Below are positions 7,902-9,848 of a DNA stretch of 9,848 nt, piece by piece. The stretch comes from Saccharicrinis sp041595375 (GTDB taxonomy: Bacteria > Bacteroidota > Bacteroidia > Bacteroidales > Marinilabiliaceae), in assembly GCA_041595375.1 (NCBI GenBank), contig JBFHKL010000154.1:1-9848 (forward strand). The letters run 5' to 3'. Each line of letters starts with the position of its first letter. The stretch's first letter is position 1. A program made the position numbers and the translations under genes. The notes under the pieces were generated by a model, which saw only the letters and a list, made by a program, of their open reading frames with translations, did no database searches and was not told the origin of the DNA.

Positions 7902-7914
7902 AGTAATTTATTAC
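7891..7914 (+). repeat. 9-bp perfect inverted repeat spanning the GH5 stop codon
   Basis: GTAATAAAT (7891-7899) and ATTTATTAC (7906-7914) are exact reverse complements separated by six bases. The TAG stop (7899-7901) sits at the top of the left arm and in the loop. The stem is AT-rich and no T tract follows. It may act at the 3' end of the GH5 message, for example by slowing exonucleases or ribosome release, or it may be a chance palindrome in AT-rich DNA. Confidence 0.4.
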
Positions 7915-7983
7915 ACGAAATATATTAAGAAAATTTATTGCTTTTAGGCTTGTTTTCAATGGGTCAATTTTCAAATAAATATT

Positions 7984-9848
7984 ATGATAGAAATACTAAG
8001 GAATAGAATGTTTTTATTAATAATGGGATGGCTCATGCTAACTAATTTGTGTGCCCAGCAGACTATTCCAGTTTATAAAAATAAAAATGCTCCCATCGAA
8101 GAACGAATCACTGATTTGATTAGTAGGATGACGTTGCATGAGAAAGTCATGCAAATGAATCAATGGACTTATGGTAAAAATGCCAATCCAAATAATATTG
8201 AGGATAAGATGAGAGACGTGAAACCGGAAATAGGTTCTCTCTTGTATCGAAGTACCAATCCGGTCTATCGTAATGATATTCAGAAAAAAGCAATGGAGGA
8301 GTCTCGTTTGGGTATTCCCATTGTTTTTGCATTTGATGTGATTCATGGTTATCGTACTGTATTCCCTATTCCTTTGGCTCAGGCCTGTTCCTGGAATACT
8401 GATTTGGTCAAGCAAAGCTGTCAGATAGCTGCACGTGAGTCTTGGTTATCAGGTGTCGATTGGACTTTTTCGCCGATGATAGATGTGGCCTATGATTCTC
8501 GTTGGGGTCGAGTATCAGAAGGTTACGGCGAGGATACCTATGCCAATATGAAATTCGCAGTAGCGGCTGTGCAAGGATATCAGGGCAATGATTTATCCGA
8601 AAAATATACCATAGCAGCTTGTCTGAAACATTTTGTAGGTTACAGCCTGTCAGAAGGAGGAAGAGATTACCGGTATAGTGATGTCTCTGCACAAACCTTA
8701 TGGGAAAAATTATTGCCACCTTTCGAAGCTGGCGTTAAAGCAGGAGCGGCTACGCTTATGAGTGGCTTTAATGATGTAACAGGTGTACCTGCAACGGCTA
8801 ATCATTATACACTAACTACCATTCTTAAAGATAAATGGGGGCATGATGGCTTTGTTATTTCCGACTGGGCGTCCATAAAAAATCTTCAACATCAGGGTGT
8901 TGCTGCTAATAGAAAGGATGCTGGTTTAAAGGCTTTTAAGGCAGGCGTGGAGATGGATATGGTAGATAATATTTATATGGAAAATCTGGAGGAGTTGGTT
9001 CGTGAAAACAAGATTTCAGAAAAAGAGATTAATGAGGCTGTACGAAGAATTTTAAGATTAAAATTCAGGTTAGGACTTTTTGAGCAGCCTTTTGTAGAGG
9101 AGAAAAAGGAGAAGGATCGTTACTTGCAACAAGATGCCATTGAAATTGCAAAAGAAATAGCTGCAGAATCTATGGTGTTATTAAAAAATAAGGATCAGCT
9201 CTTACCTTTAAAAAAGGGAATAAAGAATATGGCTATCATTGGTCCTATGGTTAAGGATTCGGTTCATATTATGGGCTTTTGGGAAGGAATGGGCCGTGCG
9301 CAGGATGTGGTAAGTTTATATGAAGCGTTAGGGGATGAATTTAAAGGTGTTTCTAATCTGCATTATGCTGCAGGCTGTGATTTTGATGGCCATGATACCA
9401 CCTTGTTTAAGCAAGCGAGGCAGGCAGCTCTGCAGTCGGATGTAGCAGTGGTTTTTATTGGCGAAAAACGCAGGTGGAGCGGAGAAAATGGATCGCGTTC
9501 ATCCATTGCATTACCTGCTATTCAGGAACAATTGGTTGCGGAAATTCAAAAAACAGGCAAGCCCGTTGTGTTGGTCTTGTCGAGTGGCCGCCCTCTTGAA
9601 CTTTTGCGGTTACATCCATTGGCCGATGCCATAATTCAGATGTGGCAACCTGGAACCGTGGGTGCAACTTCTCTGGCAGGTATTCTTTCAGGAAGGATTA
9701 ACCCATCTGGAAAACTAGCCATTACTTTTCCGCAAACAACAGGTCAACTTCCTATTTTCTATAATCGTCGTCCAAGTGCAGTAATTAAAATGGGGCACTA
9801 TCAGGATATTCCTGAACAACCCCTCTATGAATTTGGCTATGGCTTAAG
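7984..9848 (+). CDS. GH3 beta-glucosidase (BglX-like), 3' end outside window
   Basis: Predicted periplasmic exo-acting retaining glycosidase that would remove terminal beta-linked glucose (or possibly xylose) from imported oligosaccharides. The frame is open from ATG 7984 to the last base (621 codons). The signal peptide runs to about Leu-Cys-Ala-Gln-Gln; the cysteine lacks a proper lipobox, so a soluble protein is favoured. ATG 8008 is an alternative start that keeps the hydrophobic core. Motifs in order: RITDLISRMTLHEKVMQM, AFDVIHGYRTVFPIPLAQ, GRVSEGYGEDTY, KHFVGY with Lys215-His216, EGGRDY, VISDW with nucleophile Asp294, RILRLKFRLGLFE, and in the second domain GEKRRWSGE with putative acid/base Glu501. 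It stops at PLYEFGYGL, which in full-length relatives precedes a fibronectin-III-like domain of roughly 100-130 residues, now missing only because of the window edge. It lies 82 bases after the GH5 stop. Confidence 0.93.
   Translation, partial: MIEILRNRMFLLIMGWLMLTNLCAQQTIPVYKNKNAPIEERITDLISRMTLHEKVMQMNQWTYGKNANPNNIEDKMRDVKPEIGSLLYRSTNPVYRNDIQKKAMEESRLGIPIVFAFDVIHGYRTVFPIPLAQACSWNTDLVKQSCQIAARESWLSGVDWTFSPMIDVAYDSRWGRVSEGYGEDTYANMKFAVAAVQGYQGNDLSEKYTIAACLKHFVGYSLSEGGRDYRYSDVSAQTLWEKLLPPFEAGVKAGAATLMSGFNDVTGVPATANHYTLTTILKDKWGHDGFVISDWASIKNLQHQGVAANRKDAGLKAFKAGVEMDMVDNIYMENLEELVRENKISEKEINEAVRRILRLKFRLGLFEQPFVEEKKEKDRYLQQDAIEIAKEIAAESMVLLKNKDQLLPLKKGIKNMAIIGPMVKDSVHIMGFWEGMGRAQDVVSLYEALGDEFKGVSNLHYAAGCDFDGHDTTLFKQARQAALQSDVAVVFIGEKRRWSGENGSRSSIALPAIQEQLVAEIQKTGKPVVLVLSSGRPLELLRLHPLADAIIQMWQPGTVGATSLAGILSGRINPSGKLAITFPQTTGQLPIFYNRRPSAVIKMGHYQDIPEQPLYEFGYGL

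Noticed and set aside
8038..8719. Several minus-strand open frames opposite the start of the GH3 gene
   Set aside because: All overlap a clear GH3 reading frame with conserved motifs; their products look like random antisense translations.

Overview
The window looks like part of a polysaccharide utilisation locus (PUL) from a member of the Bacteroidota. The evidence is a SusC/SusD pair followed by surface-lipoprotein glycan-binding and glycoside hydrolase genes, AT-rich DNA, A-rich leaders in place of clear Shine-Dalgarno sites, and lipoprotein cysteines followed by acidic residues. I cannot assign a genus. A free-living or marine Bacteroidales/Marinilabiliales or Cytophaga-Flavobacteria-type organism would fit, but that is inference.

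Layout, all on the + strand: (1) 2-2959, SusC-type TonB-dependent transporter, whose first few codons lie left of the window; (2) 3017-4558, SusD-type surface lipoprotein; (3) 4645-5721, GH10 lipoprotein with intact catalytic glutamates but altered residues where xylanases usually bind the -2 sugar; (4) 5772-6674, PKD plus jelly-roll lipoprotein, in the place of a surface glycan-binding protein; (5) 6774-7901, GH5 lipoprotein, where I prefer an internal start over the longer upstream frame; (6) 7984-9848, GH3 beta-glucosidase-like enzyme with a plain signal peptide, cut off by the right edge. No gap between genes exceeds 100 bases. Three gene junctions carry good inverted repeats (after susD, before the GH5 gene, across the GH5 stop codon). 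No regulator, tRNA, rRNA, CRISPR array or mobile element is visible.

Proposed working model: the surface lipoproteins (SusD-like, PKD/CBM-like, GH10, GH5) bind and cut a beta-linked polysaccharide outside the cell. SusC, gated by SusD, imports the oligosaccharides using TonB energy, and the periplasmic GH3 releases monosaccharides. GH5 plus GH3 points to a beta-glucan. GH10 would normally point to xylan, but this copy lacks several typical xylanase -2 subsite residues, so the substrate is open. That mismatch is the most interesting point in the window.
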